The notes under the pieces: model-generated
Databases searched by the model: none
What the model was told of the DNA's origin: nothing
Seen by the model: only the letters and a program-made list of their open reading frames with translations
Program-made: the position numbers and the translations under genes
Origin: an uncultured Porphyromonadaceae bacterium
GTDB taxonomy: Bacteria; Bacteroidota; Bacteroidia; Bacteroidales; Muribaculaceae
NCBI GenBank assembly: GCA_900554265.1
Contig: USGZ01000086.1
Span: forward strand, 1-6,920
Direction of reading: 5' to 3'
Length of the DNA: 6,920 bases
Part shown: positions 5,596 to 6,920 of the stretch, in pieces
Numbering within the stretch: the stretch's first letter is position 1
How the letters are laid out: the number at the start of each line of letters is the position of its first letter

Positions 5596-6920
5596 ATGAA
5601 CCGATTCATTATTCCATTGATGGCCGTGGCCATTGCGGCAACGCCCGCAAAGGCCGTCGAGTATCAGCAGTGGGTGGACTGGGACCAGATTCAGCACTGG
5701 GCCGGCGACCCCGAGGGCGAGAACCGCTGCGCCCTGGTAATCGACTTCCAGGACGGCCAGACCGAATGCAGCTACGTCTGGGGCTACCGCTGGAACGGCA
5801 CCAGGACAGGCGAGGACCTCGTCCGCGCTGTGGCCGGCCAGAGCAGCGTCCTCTCCGCCATGATTCAGTACACCGGCACTATGGGCTCGACCCTCAACTC
5901 GCTTGGCATCAGTGCCAACCGCGAGGAGCTGGACTACCTTCACTACGACTTCGACCGCGCGGCCATCGGCGGCGAGGTATCCTTCGGCTTCTTCGAGCCC
6001 AATACCTCCATGGGCCAGGAAACCGCGCCAGGCTACGAGGCCGAGCAGATGTGCGTCGACGCCATCGAGCGCGCCAAGACCACCGGCATCATCGAACATC
6101 CCCTCAACGCCTTCCTCTACGGATATCCGGCCTACGACTACGATTACTGGCAGCTTGAGGACGGCTATGCCGATACCTACGAGTACCGCTGGCGCTCGGG
6201 CTGGTACGAGGGCTACTGGAGCTACTGGCACGGTCCCAACGACTACGAGTACATGGGCTACTCGGGCCTGGGCATGTCCAGCACCGTCCTTGTCAACGAC
6301 GGCGTCCAGGCCTGGAAATACATCGTTTTCGGCGGCGAATATTACGGCGGCGAGCTCCACGAAGAACTCGACTACGCCATCGCCGACTACGGCGAGGAGA
6401 TGCACGAAGCCGTCGAGGCCGTCCAGCCCGTTGACCAGAACAATGTGAAGTTCTGGGTAGGCACCGGCGAGAAGGCCTCTACCGTGGTATTCCAGTTCAA
6501 CGACGGCCGCGGTCCCGAGAACCTCGTCTACGGCTACCGCTGGACCGGAGGCTGGGACGACGATCTCAAGACCGTGATTACCACCATTGCGAACGCCGAC
6601 CCGCGTATGACGGCCACAATCGCCGGCAAGAACATTCAGATTACCTACGACTCCAACGACGACGGCACCCTCGACGCCAACGACCATACCGACGTGGCCG
6701 ATACGTGGAACTGCTACGTCAAGCGCACCATCGACGAAGGCTTCAACAAGGTTCCTTCGGGCCGCTGGCTCAATCCCAATGCCGTGATGATCGTTTCGCA
6801 TCAGGCCGAGGATATGGCCGAGGTTTCCCTGCCTTATCAGCTCTTCCGCCCCGAAATCGACTCCGACCAGCTCTTTACTATCCCCGAAGTTATCGACTAC
6901 GCCCTTGCCGACGAGTCCCT
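5596..6920 (+). CDS. Secreted protein with two copies of a YGYRW-type domain, B12 operon (runs off the right edge)
   Basis: The gene starts nine bases after the previous stop and is still open at the window end (441 complete codons), so its C-terminus is unseen. An A-rich stretch (AATAAACCAAAACT) precedes the ATG, usual for Bacteroidetes. Residues 1-20 form a signal peptide with probable cleavage AKA|VEY. There is no lipobox, unlike the two genes before it. The mature part contains two related units. Copy 1 starts near 33 (IQHWAGDPEGENRCALVIDF, then QDG, and VWGYRWNGTRTGEDLVRAV) and seems to extend to about 245. Copy 2 starts near 284 (VKFWVGTGEKASTVVFQF, then NDG, and VYGYRWTGGWDDDLKTVI). 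I recall similar FxDG...GYRWDG domains in uncharacterised secreted proteins of other phyla, but no assigned function. Copy 1 contains a Tyr/Trp-rich segment (175-222). Copy 2 contains an EF-hand-like loop (352-363). Operon position suggests a role in corrinoid binding or uptake. Confidence 0.85.
   Translation, partial: MNRFIIPLMAVAIAATPAKAVEYQQWVDWDQIQHWAGDPEGENRCALVIDFQDGQTECSYVWGYRWNGTRTGEDLVRAVAGQSSVLSAMIQYTGTMGSTLNSLGISANREELDYLHYDFDRAAIGGEVSFGFFEPNTSMGQETAPGYEAEQMCVDAIERAKTTGIIEHPLNAFLYGYPAYDYDYWQLEDGYADTYEYRWRSGWYEGYWSYWHGPNDYEYMGYSGLGMSSTVLVNDGVQAWKYIVFGGEYYGGELHEELDYAIADYGEEMHEAVEAVQPVDQNNVKFWVGTGEKASTVVFQFNDGRGPENLVYGYRWTGGWDDDLKTVITTIANADPRMTATIAGKNIQITYDSNDDGTLDANDHTDVADTWNCYVKRTIDEGFNKVPSGRWLNPNAVMIVSHQAEDMAEVSLPYQLFRPEIDSDQLFTIPEVIDYALADES
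5692..5871 (+). repeat. Domain copy 1, conserved core (protein-level repeat)
   Basis: Residues 33-92 of the fourth operon protein hold the pattern (I/V)-x-x-W-x-G, then V-x-x-F-x-D-G, then V-x-G-Y-R-W-x-G, followed by a helix-like stretch with a hydrophobic pattern (DLVRAVAG). The same order recurs at residues 284-345. The similarity is visible in protein but not as a clean DNA repeat, so the duplication is old. Confidence 0.75.
6445..6630 (+). repeat. Domain copy 2, conserved core (protein-level repeat)
   Basis: Residues 284-345 repeat the copy 1 pattern: VKFWVG, VVFQFNDG, VYGYRW-TGG, then DLKTVITTIANADPRM. The similarity appears to go on past the core: Cys373 with YVKRTIDEG...P...LNP in copy 2 lines up loosely with Cys153, AIERAKTTG...HPLN in copy 1. 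Confidence 0.75.
6649..6684 (+). other. EF-hand/dockerin-type calcium loop in domain copy 2
   Basis: Residues 352-363 read D-S-N-D-D-G-T-L-D-A-N-D. Asp1, Asn3, Asp5, Gly6, Leu8 and Asp12 fit the canonical calcium-coordinating loop D-x-N-x-D-G-x-(I/L)-x-x-x-D. It stands alone inside the domain, not paired as in dockerins, and may be a structural calcium site. Confidence 0.6.

Noticed and set aside
5566..6801. Long open frame of 411 codons on the minus strand
   Set aside because: It lies antisense to the fourth operon gene. Its Val/Gly/Ala-rich translation has no domain pattern and is the expected mirror of GC-rich codon use on the coding strand.
1..6920. Mobile elements, CRISPR arrays, tRNA or rRNA genes
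   Set aside because: I saw no transposase, terminal inverted repeats, regularly spaced repeats or tRNA/rRNA sequence signatures on either strand.

Overview
The window looks like a GC-rich member of the Bacteroidales, for example an Alistipes/Rikenellaceae-type gut commensal. The genus is an inference. The order rests on three things: Bacteroidetes-type promoters (TTTG, about 19 bases, TAnnTTTG) on both strands of the intergenic region, lipoproteins with an acidic export signal after the lipobox cysteine, and a btuB-btuG gene pair. BtuG is the surface vitamin B12 capture lipoprotein of gut Bacteroidetes.

Layout. Bases 1-591 (minus strand) hold the N-terminal third or less of a secreted glycoside hydrolase of the GH31 type. 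Its promoter lies at about 657-687. Bases 592-790 are a divergent intergenic stretch. A plus-strand promoter (792-822) would start transcription almost exactly at the P1 stem of a cobalamin riboswitch (829-1034). The riboswitch is followed by an expression platform with two small hairpins and a terminator-like hairpin plus T-run (1127-1180). Then comes a tightly packed operon: btuB-type TonB-dependent receptor (1203-3206), btuG-type beta-propeller lipoprotein (3203-4354), a PKD-like surface lipoprotein of a family common in Bacteroidetes (4351-5586), and a fourth secreted protein (5596 to beyond the window end). The fourth protein contains two copies of an uncharacterised domain.

How they work together. 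The leader should shut off the operon when cobalamin is plentiful. When it is scarce, BtuG would capture B12 at the cell surface and pass it to BtuB for TonB-powered import. The third and fourth products are co-transcribed with these and very probably serve the same uptake task, or bind related corrinoids or carriers. Their exact functions cannot be read from the sequence. The least described part of the window is the fourth gene: a tandem-domain secreted protein with a Tyr/Trp-rich segment and a calcium-loop-like motif, sitting under B12 control.
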